NCBI GenBank assembly: GCA_964595625.1
Contig: CAZQQU010000003.1
Coordinates: forward strand, 1 to 64,000
Reading direction: 5' to 3'
DNA from: CAZQQU01 sp964595625
Lineage (GTDB): Bacteria; Bacteroidota; Bacteroidia; Flavobacteriales; Flavobacteriaceae
Length of the DNA: 64,000 nucleotides
The position numbers and the translations under genes are program-made. The stretch's first letter is position 1. Each line of letters starts with the position of its first letter. Under the pieces are notes generated by a model, which had not been told where the DNA came from, did no database searches, and saw only the letters and a list, made by a program, of their open reading frames with translations. Below are positions 1-8,078 of the stretch, in pieces.

Positions 1-1639
1 CATAGGACTCCGGAGTGGGTAGGTCACCAACCCCGTTAAAGGCACCTTCCCAAGTAAGGTGGTAGGTAAGGGTAACTCCGGGTAAAAACCCGATTATCTC
101 AAATTCTTTACTGGTTAAATCAAATAGCTCTATACCGTCTTGGTCGTCATCACACAGATAATAATCCGTAGGATCGGTGTTGATGTCGGGGGATTCTAAT
201 ACCACTAACTCCAATTCGGTGATGTCGTAGCATCCGTAGCTGATTTCTTCTATACGGGCAAAAACCGTTTGGTTCCAAGGTATGGTATTGGTAAACGGAG
301 ATAATAACTGATCGGCAGGGTCGCCGTTTTCTGCTAGGGCAAGAGTTTCAAAATACATAACAACACAATCCGGTTGCCCATTAATAATCTGGGCGTCCCG
401 ATCGGTTAAGTTAAAATCAGTAAAACCATCGTTGGGAAAATCGTCGTCACATAAAATAATCGGATCGGGAGGATAAGCGGTAGGTTTGGGTGCAAATTCG
501 ACAATAACATCATCAAAAATTTCACACCCTTCATTACCATAAGTAACCTCTAAGCCATATAGCCCGGGAATAAATACTTCGAGATAGCTGGTGGTTTCGC
601 CGGGGATAGGGATAAAATCTGTCCCGTTATGAGAAAACCACTGGTAAGAAACAGTAGGGTCTGTGTTAGGTTCTACCCCTATGATAACCGATTCTTGATC
701 GCAGGGAGCAGTGCCGTTTTCTATGGTTAAATCTTCTCCGAGGTCTAATCCTAAGTAAAAACTTCCTCCTTCTAAAAATACTGCGGAATCAAAACTAGAA
801 TCATTACGGTCAGCAATAACTAACTTCATCCTGTACTGATTACCTGGAGAGACATACGACCACGCTTGCATTAATACTGTATGACCCTGTAAATTTACCG
901 GAGCTGTACCTGTAGGCTCCCCATTAGTGCCATAAAATACATCAAAATATTCTTCATTCATAGAACAAGGTGATCCATTTGGACAAGAATTACCTCCGGG
1001 ATAATATAAACAATCCCGAATAGTTGTTACAGAAATCGGTGTTTCGGTGGGTGCACCAGGAACAATAGCAAGGTTGGTAATGTCTCCGGTTACTTGATTT
1101 TCAAGAAAAAAAGCAAATGCATCAGAAAAATCACATTGATATGTACCATATTCATTGGAACCAAAAACAAAATTAAAGCTGATGGAATCAGTCATTGGTC
1201 TGAAATCAAACTCCATAATGGTAGCATCGTTGTAGGAAGAAAGAAAAGGGTCAATGCCTAAAGACTGAATATAATTAAACAACTGAGGATCCCCAGGCCA
1301 GCCACCACCGGGAAATGTGTTGCCTTCTATGGGCCCCTGTACTCCTTTTACAAGATTACCACCTATTATTTCATCTTCCACTCCTCCTGTGGCTAATACG
1401 ATACCGCTTTGAATAGGAAAATTTGGGTTCGTATTTTCGAAATAACCGATACCGTTTGCATTTCCGAAGTTAGTACCTGTAATTCCTACAACGTTTTCTA
1501 TAACCGCACAGGGGTTATTACCAATCAGCACGTCTTTAATTAACTCTTCATGGGTATAGGTGGTAGCATCCACCGTAATAACCTGAGAATAGATTAAAGA
1601 AGGAAATATAAATAAAAAGAGGAGTAGTTTTTTTATCAT
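1..1639 (-). CDS. Choice-of-anchor L domain surface protein, C-terminus beyond window edge
   Basis: An open frame reads leftward from an ATG at 1639 and is still open at base 1. The start encodes a signal peptide (MIKKLLLLFLFIFPSLIYSQ). Residues about 20-270 are a choice-of-anchor L domain with motifs such as NGIGYFENTNPNFPI and MKLVIADRNDSSFDSAVF. They closely match the protein at 8079-10145, so the two are paralogues. Acidic Ig-like or PKD-like segments with DLGEDL and LCDDD motifs follow. Such proteins usually end in a T9SS type B (CHU_C) sorting domain, but that end lies outside the window. Probable role: secreted adhesin or surface protein; the ligand is unknown. Confidence 0.85.
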   Translation of the reverse strand, partial: MIKKLLLFLFIFPSLIYSQVITVDATTYTHEELIKDVLIGNNPCAVIENVVGITGTNFGNANGIGYFENTNPNFPIQSGIVLATGGVEDEIIGGNLVKGVQGPIEGNTFPGGGWPGDPQLFNYIQSLGIDPFLSSYNDATIMEFDFRPMTDSISFNFVFGSNEYGTYQCDFSDAFAFFLENQVTGDITNLAIVPGAPTETPISVTTIRDCLYYPGGNSCPNGSPCSMNEEYFDVFYGTNGEPTGTAPVNLQGHTVLMQAWSYVSPGNQYRMKLVIADRNDSSFDSAVFLEGGSFYLGLDLGEDLTIENGTAPCDQESVIIGVEPNTDPTVSYQWFSHNGTDFIPIPGETTSYLEVFIPGLYGLEVTYGNEGCEIFDDVIVEFAPKPTAYPPDPIILCDDDFPNDGFTDFNLTDRDAQIINGQPDCVVMYFETLALAENGDPADQLLSPFTNTIPWNQTVFARIEEISYGCYDITELELVVLESPDINTDPTDYYLCDDDQDGIELFDLTSKEFEIIGFLPGVTLTYHLTWEGAFNGVGDLPTPESY

Positions 1640-1710
1640 AAACCGGGTTTTTAAAAATTAGCCCCTTAAAATTTAACTCATTTTTAAGAGTTTACAGTAA
1701 GTTTGAATTT

Positions 1711-1750
1711 CAAATATACTATTTTCTCCAAATTATAATTGCTATTTTTG
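1711..1750. promoter_or_regulatory. Divergent -7 elements for the anchor-L gene and nfu
   Basis: On the minus strand TATATTTG (1711-1718) fits the Bacteroidota -7 consensus TAnnTTTG and would serve the gene starting at 1639. On the plus strand TATTTTTG (1743-1750) lies 17 nt before the nfu ATG at 1768. A short palindrome, TTTGAA-T-TTCAAA (about 1703-1715), overlaps the left element. Assignment is by consensus only. Confidence 0.55.
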
Positions 1751-1767
1751 CAAAAAATACTTTCAAA

Positions 1768-2682
1768 ATGACTACTTTAACAGTTAAAACTGAGCCTACT
1801 ACTAACGCAAATATTGTCAAATTTATTACCTCTAAATTCTTAGTTACTTATCAAGGTTACGAATTTAAAAACATTGACGAAGCACAAAGTAGCCCGTTGG
1901 CCCAGCAACTCTTCTATTTGCCCTTTGTTAAAACAGTATATATCGCACAAAATTTTATAGCTATCGAAAAATACAATATTGTTACTTGGGACGAGATTCA
2001 AGAAGCCGTTGCCGAACAAATACAAGAATATCTAAACTCTGGTAAGCCAGTAGTCATAGAAGAATCCACTTCTAAAAAAGTTCCGGTAACGGTCTATGCC
2101 GAAAGTACACCCAACCCAGCGGTATTAAAATTTGTCTCGAACAAAGCCTTGGTTGACGGTACTTTTGAATTTAAAAATATAGACCAAGCCAAATACGCGC
2201 CTTTAGCTCGGGCTTTATTTCACTTCCCTTTCGTGAAAGAAGTGTTTTTTTATCAAAATTATATATCCATCACCAAATACGATTTGGTAGAATGGCAAGA
2301 AATTACTTCTGAAATTCGGGAATTTATCCGAAAATATTTGGAAGAGGGCAAACCGGTATTAGAAGAAGCCGTTTTAGAGCAAAATACCTCCCAGACACAA
2401 ACAGAGCAACCAACGAAGGCAGCTCCTAAAAAAACTTACGAAGGCATTTCTCAAGATATTGTAAACATCTTAGATGAATATATTAAACCTGCCGTTGCCA
2501 GTGATGGAGGCAATATAGAGTTTCAACATTTTGACACCTCCACCAAAACCGTAAGTGTTTTATTACAAGGCGCTTGTAGCGGCTGTCCGGCTTCCACCTT
2601 TACTTTAAAAAACGGTATTGAGACGATGCTACAAGATATGCTTAACGACAGCGAACTCCGGGTAGAAGCAATCAATGGTTAA
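1768..2682 (+). CDS. NifU/Nfu family iron-sulfur scaffold protein with duplicated N-domain
   Basis: This 304-residue cytosolic protein likely carries or delivers Fe-S clusters to apoproteins. It has two tandem Nfu N-terminal domains (about residues 10-95 and 105-195; both share the FEFKNIDxA and PFVKxV patterns) and a low-complexity linker. The C-terminal NifU domain has the cluster-binding CxxC in GACSGCPAS (about residue 270). Typical bacterial Nfu proteins have one N-domain or none; the duplication is common in Bacteroidota homologues as I recall. It has its own promoter and converges with the hexosaminidase gene. Confidence 0.9.
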   Translation: MTTLTVKTEPTTNANIVKFITSKFLVTYQGYEFKNIDEAQSSPLAQQLFYLPFVKTVYIAQNFIAIEKYNIVTWDEIQEAVAEQIQEYLNSGKPVVIEESTSKKVPVTVYAESTPNPAVLKFVSNKALVDGTFEFKNIDQAKYAPLARALFHFPFVKEVFFYQNYISITKYDLVEWQEITSEIREFIRKYLEEGKPVLEEAVLEQNTSQTQTEQPTKAAPKKTYEGISQDIVNILDEYIKPAVASDGGNIEFQHFDTSTKTVSVLLQGACSGCPASTFTLKNGIETMLQDMLNDSELRVEAING

Positions 2683-2734
2683 CCTATACCGTACCACTTT
2701 TGGGTGTACACAAGTAACGATATCGAACATTCGT

Positions 2735-5044
2735 TTACCGAACGATAATTTCGTCAATAAAAGTCCACGCTTTATGCCCAGCACCTTGTGCTCCGTCTGG
2801 AATTGTACCGTAATTTTTAACTCGTACCACCACATAGTTGGCTGTATGTTCAAAAGATTCTTGAACCAAAACCAAAGTGGGTAAAAGGGCATCTCGATGT
2901 AGGATAGCCTGCTTGCTGCTCACTAGTTCTTTTTGAGCGTCCAGCAATTCTATCCACACTTCTGCTGGAGCATAAATCCACTGTCCGGGGGCATCAAAAA
3001 GGCGAGTGGACACTTGATTTACCGAAATCATTTCTTGCAAATCAATAATTACTTCCAAGTCGTCTCCCCAGTATCCTAACCATTCGCGGTCGCCATACCG
3101 TTTACTACTACCCGGAACCCCATTAATCAGGGAAGTTGTACCGTTCCCGGCATAGGCGGGATTTGCTTCTACATTGACAGTGATGGGCTTACCTACCGCT
3201 TTATGAAATTGCAGTTCTTTAGTATATACAGCCCCCAACTGTTTTTCGGCTTCAAAGACTGCAGCGGTTATTTGCAAATCAGTGTCAAACGGAATCGGGG
3301 TTTGATAAATAGGTGAGTGAATATTGGGTCCGGTACCATCAGTGGTGTAGTGTATGGTTACTCCGGGTACTATACTCTGTAGGGACCAAGCCCATTCAGA
3401 GTGATTGGAAACCAACTCGCCGGTTAAATCAAACAAATGATTAGCATACTGCACATCCAAGGCGTCCAACCGTTTTTGAAAATGCAACAACCGAGCAATA
3501 TAATCCGTGTAGTTTCTCTCGGCCGGATAAGTCCACAACACTTCACTCAAAGCGGTAATTCTAGGAAATATCATATACTCTACCTGATCTTCTTGAGAGA
3601 TATATTCGGTCCATAAATTGGCTTGTGCTCCTAAAATTAAAGCCCTTTCAGCCATATTTAATTCAGTTGGGATGGGGTCAAATTGATACACTTTTTCTAA
3701 TGGAATATAGCCCCCGATGGCGAGGGGTTCATTCTCATTTTGAGATTGGTAATAATCAAAATAGCAATGGGAATTGGGGGTCATTATCACGGGATTCCCT
3801 TGTTTAGCTGCTGTAATGGCTCCAGCAGTGCCCCGCCAAGACATCACCGTGGCATTAGGAGCTAATCCGCCTTCGATGATTTCATCCCAACCTATAATTT
3901 GTCGACCATGACTATTGAGATAGCTTTCCATGCGTTTGATGAAATAACTTTGAAGCTCGTCTTCATTTTGTAAGCCTTCTTGCACCATGCGAGCCTGACA
4001 AGCCGGACAGGCTTTCCAGTTTTTTTTGGGTGCCTCATCGCCCCCGATGTGTATCAACCTACTGGGGAAAATTTCCATCACCTCGTCCAGCACGTCTTCC
4101 AAAAAAGCAAAGGTTTTTTCTTTGGGACAATAGATCTGTTCAAACACTCCCCACAACTGAGCCACACCCGGACTTTCTCCCGTACATCCCAATTCGGGAT
4201 AGGCGGTAATCGCTGCTTGTGAATGTCCGGGCATTTCAATTTCCGGTACCACGGTTATATGTCGGGCAGCTGCATAGGCAACTATTTCACGTGCCTCTTC
4301 CTGGGTGTAATAACCTCCGTATCGTTGGCCGTCAAATCGTTGGGGTACCTCATTGTAATGCCCTACCAGTGTTTGATCGCGATAAGCCGCTACGGTTTGC
4401 AACAAGGGGTACTTTTTGATTTCTAAGCGCCAGCCCTGATCTTCGGTTAGATGCCAATGAAAATAATTCATCTTGAGCATCGCCATATAATCTAAATATT
4501 GTTTGATAAAATCTACCGAAAAAAAGTGTCTCCCCACATCCAAATGCATACCCCGATAGGCAAATTTGGGTTCGTCTTGAATATGCATCTGTCTAATATT
4601 TATCCTATCTTCTTTAAAATCGCCGCTTTCTATACTTTCAGGCATCAACTGACGCAAACTTTGAACAGCATAAAAGGCGCCGGTATCCGTGGCAGCCGTA
4701 ATTCGTATTTGGTTTTTATCAATTTCCAGTTTATATCCTTCCGTTGCTAGTTGAGAGTCTTGCACAAAAACAATTTGAGAATCCGAGTCATTTTCGCGAA
4801 AGCGTATTACACTCCCTTCTTCTACCCAATGTTTTAAAAATTGAACTGCATTTTCAAAGGCAGGGGGATAGACCAATTGAGTTTGTGAGGACAGCACAAA
4901 ATTTCCATCTAGCAACTGCTGTGAGCGGGGTTGGGGAATAACGGTAGTGGGTAGTGGTTGGGTGGTGCTTGACTGACAGCCGACACCAACTGCTATCAAA
5001 ATGAGTAGCAGAAAATAAGAAGTAGTTCGCATAGGATGGACCAT
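2735..5044 (-). CDS. Beta-N-acetylhexosaminidase, GH20 lipoprotein
   Basis: The product removes terminal N-acetylhexosamine from glycans or chitin oligomers, probably outside the inner membrane. The N-terminus is a lipoprotein signal with lipobox VGVGC. A GH20b-like domain precedes the GH20 barrel, which contains YRGMHLDVGRHF, HWHLTEDQGWR and the catalytic Asp-Glu pair in HIGGDEAPK (about residue 340). The C-terminal 230 residues carry a chitobiase-type C-terminal domain (HYTTDGTGP) and an F5/8-like end. The start may be the second Met at 5032 rather than 5044, because a weak -7 element, TACCTTCT, lies at 5047-5054. At about 769 residues the length is normal for the multidomain family. Confidence 0.92.
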   Translation of the reverse strand: MVHPMRTTSYFLLLILIAVGVGCQSSTTQPLPTTVIPQPRSQQLLDGNFVLSSQTQLVYPPAFENAVQFLKHWVEEGSVIRFRENDSDSQIVFVQDSQLATEGYKLEIDKNQIRITAATDTGAFYAVQSLRQLMPESIESGDFKEDRINIRQMHIQDEPKFAYRGMHLDVGRHFFSVDFIKQYLDYMAMLKMNYFHWHLTEDQGWRLEIKKYPLLQTVAAYRDQTLVGHYNEVPQRFDGQRYGGYYTQEEAREIVAYAAARHITVVPEIEMPGHSQAAITAYPELGCTGESPGVAQLWGVFEQIYCPKEKTFAFLEDVLDEVMEIFPSRLIHIGGDEAPKKNWKACPACQARMVQEGLQNEDELQSYFIKRMESYLNSHGRQIIGWDEIIEGGLAPNATVMSWRGTAGAITAAKQGNPVIMTPNSHCYFDYYQSQNENEPLAIGGYIPLEKVYQFDPIPTELNMAERALILGAQANLWTEYISQEDQVEYMIFPRITALSEVLWTYPAERNYTDYIARLLHFQKRLDALDVQYANHLFDLTGELVSNHSEWAWSLQSIVPGVTIHYTTDGTGPNIHSPIYQTPIPFDTDLQITAAVFEAEKQLGAVYTKELQFHKAVGKPITVNVEANPAYAGNGTTSLINGVPGSSKRYGDREWLGYWGDDLEVIIDLQEMISVNQVSTRLFDAPGQWIYAPAEVWIELLDAQKELVSSKQAILHRDALLPTLVLVQESFEHTANYVVVRVKNYGTIPDGAQGAGHKAWTFIDEIIVR

Positions 5045-5076
5045 TTAGAAGGTAAATATACTAGAAATCCTCTTTG

Positions 5077-5178
5077 GGGCGTGTCCCGCCTTCGCTTGAT
5101 CTTCGGCGGGTCGGGCTATACGCTCTATCTTTGGCGCTATGATTTCCGCCAAAGGATGCCGCTTCTATCCCTCACGCA
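5077..5178. repeat. REP-like palindromic repeat of Flavobacteria
   Basis: About 100 bp bounded by GCGTG (5079-5083) and CACGC (5173-5177) holds two nested hairpins. One is CCCGCC...GGCGGG near 5085-5110. The other is TTTGGCG...CGCCAAA near 5130-5154. It also holds GGGTCGGGCTATACGCTC and GCCGCTTCTATCCCT. The layout matches from memory an abundant interspersed intergenic repeat of Flavobacteriaceae. It is GC-richer than its surroundings and encodes no protein. It sits directly upstream of the hexosaminidase gene. Confidence 0.7.
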
Positions 5179-5188
5179 GGGAATTTCG

Positions 5189-5221
5189 AAAAAATATCCC
5201 CCGATAGGCTACCGGGGGATA
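5189..5221 (-). terminator. Rho-independent terminator of the porP-ompA operon
   Basis: A 9-bp perfect stem, TATCCCCCG/CGGGGGATA (5195-5203 with 5213-5221), is followed on the minus strand by TTTTTT (5194-5189). It lies 25 nt beyond the stop of the OmpA-family gene. Confidence 0.85.
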
Positions 5222-5245
5222 CAATCTAGTTGGTTAGTAGTTTAT

Positions 5246-7123
5246 TTATTGGCTGACAATAATAAATTCTGATCTACGATTTTGCTGGTGCTGCTCTTCG
5301 GTGCAATTCTCTCCACATCGCACTTTTAATTGACTTTCACCAAAACCTTTCCCGCTGATTCGGTTTTCACTAATTCCTTTAGAAATTACGTATTGAACCG
5401 TTGATTTCGCTCTTCGTTCCGATAAGTCTTGGTTGTAGGCATCGGTTCCGCGCGAGTCGGTATGACTTTCGACACGAATCACCATGTCGGGATATTTTTG
5501 CATCAACTGAACGAGTTTATCTAATTCAAAAGCGGCTTGAGGTTTGATGTTGTGCTTATCAAAATCAAACAAGATTGGGTTTAATACCACCTGATCTTCC
5601 ACAATCAAATCCTCTATGGGACTTAAATAAACTGTGGTATTTACCTTCCCTCCGGTTGCACTTACCGAGCTGGCATTGGCTTCATAATCTTTTAAAGAAG
5701 CTTGTACCACGTAGCTGTGGTCACATTCTACTAAGAACGAGGTTTTACCGTTGGTACCGGCTGTTTTAGTAGCCAATTTATTATCGTTGGCATCGTATAA
5801 ATTGACCGTAGCACCCACTAGGGGTTGTTGGGTTTTTGCATCGACTACTAAGACATCTATTTCAGAATCACAAAGGGGTTCAATTTGTTTGATGATATAA
5901 ATATCGTCGTTACCGCCTCGGTTGGAAGAAACAAAACCTTCCTGATTGCTATCGATACTAAAGGCAAAATCGTCGGCGGAACTGTTTACCGGGGTACCAA
6001 GATTACGCACTTGCCTGAATCCATTTGCTGTTTTTTCGGCAAAAAACACATCCAAACCTCCCAATCCCAAGTGGCCATCACTGGAGAAATAGAGTGACCC
6101 GTCCGATCCGATAAACGGAAAAACTTCATTCCCTTCGGTATTAATCTCCGGACCTAAGTTTTCGGGTGTACCGAAACTCCCATCGGTATTAATGGTTACT
6201 CTATAAAGATCGGAACCACCTTGCCCACCGGGCATGGTTGAGGCAAAATAGAGTACGTTTCCATTTTCCGCGAGTGCCGGATGTCCTACTTTGTATTCGG
6301 AGTTATTAAAAGGAACCGATTGTATATTGCGCCATTGGCCGTCAATAAGTTCTGCAGTAAAAAGTTTGATTTGGTTTTCGCCTTCCGAATCCTTGCGGTA
6401 TTTGCCTTCAAAATAGTCGTTTCGATCAAAATACATGGTATTTCCATCGGGAGAAATAGCCACAATACCTTCGTGAAATTTGGTATTGACATCTCCTTTA
6501 ATTTTTACCGGATTTGAAAATTTACCATTGGTATAGGCGGCTTCATAAATATCTAAGAACGGTTCTTCCGTTCTCTTATATTTTTTACCTCCTGTATTTC
6601 TGGCTGAGGCAAAGTAAAATTTATTACCCGAAAGGGTACCTCCAAAGTCAGAATACTTTGAGTTAATTTCTTTAGCAGCGGTAGCCGTGAAACGAGCTTT
6701 TCCTTCGAGTAATTTAGAGACATAGTTTGGATTGTTTTTAAAATCAATGGCTCTGGAATCGTTGGGGCTCATTTGGGCAAATTTTTCCATCATTCTTTTA
6801 GATTCGTCAAACTTGCCATTAATTTTTAGCACCTGAGCATAATTGTAAACTGTTTCGGCATTAACGCCGGCTTTTTCAGCTATTCTTTTGTAGAAGGGTT
6901 CTGCTTTTTTGGCGTCGTTTATCATATAATAACTTTCTGCCAAGCGGGTGTACACATAATCGTCTGCTTTACCTTTCTTAACCAATTTTTGGTATTCTTC
7001 CGCAGCTTTTACATATTCCAAACGATCAAAATGCGTATCGGCTTTTTTGGTGTTTTTATCTTGGGCATTACTAAAAGTCAGTCCTATTAGAAGAAAAAAC
7101 GCTATTGTATATATTTTTTTCAT
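5246..7123 (-). CDS. OmpA-family protein with TPR, propeller and CNA-like domain (PorE-like)
   Basis: Domain order in 625 residues is signal peptide (MKKIYTIAFFLLIGLTFSNAQ), TPR-like helices (about 25-150), a PD40/WD40-like propeller with GGSDLYR and GGLDVFF repeats (about 170-410), a carboxypeptidase-regulatory-like domain (VDAKTQQPLVGATV), and a C-terminal OmpA peptidoglycan-binding domain (ESHTDSRGTDAYN, LSERRA). This matches T9SS PorE-type proteins, which link the secretion or gliding machinery to peptidoglycan. The Met at 7123 is chosen because it starts the signal peptide; an upstream in-frame Met at 7201 would overlap the previous gene. It is co-transcribed with the PorP/SprF gene 19 nt upstream. 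Confidence 0.88.
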   Translation of the reverse strand: MKKIYTIAFFLLIGLTFSNAQDKNTKKADTHFDRLEYVKAAEEYQKLVKKGKADDYVYTRLAESYYMINDAKKAEPFYKRIAEKAGVNAETVYNYAQVLKINGKFDESKRMMEKFAQMSPNDSRAIDFKNNPNYVSKLLEGKARFTATAAKEINSKYSDFGGTLSGNKFYFASARNTGGKKYKRTEEPFLDIYEAAYTNGKFSNPVKIKGDVNTKFHEGIVAISPDGNTMYFDRNDYFEGKYRKDSEGENQIKLFTAELIDGQWRNIQSVPFNNSEYKVGHPALAENGNVLYFASTMPGGQGGSDLYRVTINTDGSFGTPENLGPEINTEGNEVFPFIGSDGSLYFSSDGHLGLGGLDVFFAEKTANGFRQVRNLGTPVNSSADDFAFSIDSNQEGFVSSNRGGNDDIYIIKQIEPLCDSEIDVLVVDAKTQQPLVGATVNLYDANDNKLATKTAGTNGKTSFLVECDHSYVVQASLKDYEANASSVSATGGKVNTTVYLSPIEDLIVEDQVVLNPILFDFDKHNIKPQAAFELDKLVQLMQKYPDMVIRVESHTDSRGTDAYNQDLSERRAKSTVQYVISKGISENRISGKGFGESQLKVRCGENCTEEQHQQNRRSEFIIVSQ

Positions 7124-7142
7124 ATCTCTTTGTTTTGTAAAA

Positions 7143-8057
7143 TTAGAAGAATCTTGGTGAATGCAATATTCTGGGTTTAAAGAATATATCGAATGTAACA
7201 ATTACCTCATGAGAAGCAGATCCTACTCCTTTGAGTTCTGAAGTAATGTGGTCGTAAGCATATCCTATTCTCAGGAAGTCAGTCACTTGAAATCCTACCA
7301 ATCCGCTAAAGGAGTCGTCCAGTCTATAAGAAGCACCTATTTCAAAGCGGTCGAAGAATAGGGCGTTTAAGTTTCCGTCCAAAGAGATTGGAGCATCAAA
7401 GGCAGATTTCACCATCACCGAAGGTTTGAGTTTAAAATTATCGCTTATTTGAAACACATATCCGGCAGTAGCAAAAAAGTGTTGGGTTTCAGAGCCGTAT
7501 TGGAGTCCATTTTCATCCAGGTGTATCGAATTAAGGAAATTGGGTACTGAGAGCCCTAAATAAAAATTTTCGGTATATAAAAACGCTCCGGCTCCCACAT
7601 TGGGGTATACATTACTAATATCTTCAGAGAAAAAAGGATCCCCGGGATCTTGTAATTCAAGTGAAGTCAATCCGACATCATGAAATGTGGCACCCGCTTT
7701 TAAACCCAGAGCCAGCTTTACATTTTCACCTAAAGGAAGGGTGTAAGAAAAATCAATATAAACATTGGTTTCCGATATTGGCCCTAACTCATCTTTAATG
7801 GCTGACAGTCCCAATCCCACGCGCTCTCCAACGGGAGAATGTGCCGAAAATGTAATGGTTTCAGGCGCACCATCTAATCCAGACCACTGAGTTCTGTACA
7901 ATGCTGTAATCGAAAGGCTTTCTTTAGATCCTGCGTAAGCCGGATTCATTATATTCATATTATACATATACTGAGTGTACTGAGGATCTTGTTGTGCACT
8001 CATATCCTTTACGGTAAGGATGGTGATAAAAATGAGTAAAAGTGATATTTTTTTCAT
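7143..8057 (-). CDS. PorP/SprF family type IX secretion membrane protein
   Basis: This 304-residue outer-membrane beta-barrel has a signal peptide and the family hallmark near the N-terminus: QQDPQYTQYMYN followed by NPAYAGS. The C-terminus ends in beta strands. Family members, such as SprF next to SprB, are needed for T9SS export or surface attachment of the type B cargo encoded beside them. Here it follows two type B cargo genes and precedes the OmpA gene, so it is probably dedicated to those cargos. Confidence 0.92.
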   Translation of the reverse strand: MKKISLLLIFITILTVKDMSAQQDPQYTQYMYNMNIMNPAYAGSKESLSITALYRTQWSGLDGAPETITFSAHSPVGERVGLGLSAIKDELGPISETNVYIDFSYTLPLGENVKLALGLKAGATFHDVGLTSLELQDPGDPFFSEDISNVYPNVGAGAFLYTENFYLGLSVPNFLNSIHLDENGLQYGSETQHFFATAGYVFQISDNFKLKPSVMVKSAFDAPISLDGNLNALFFDRFEIGASYRLDDSFSGLVGFQVTDFLRIGYAYDHITSELKGVGSASHEVIVTFDIFFKPRILHSPRFF

Positions 8058-8078
8058 TATTCTGCTGATTTGTTAGTA

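Noticed and set aside
4219..4941. Opposite-strand open frames within the hexosaminidase gene
   Set aside because: They are shadows of a clear GH20 coding region and have low-complexity or implausible protein sequences.
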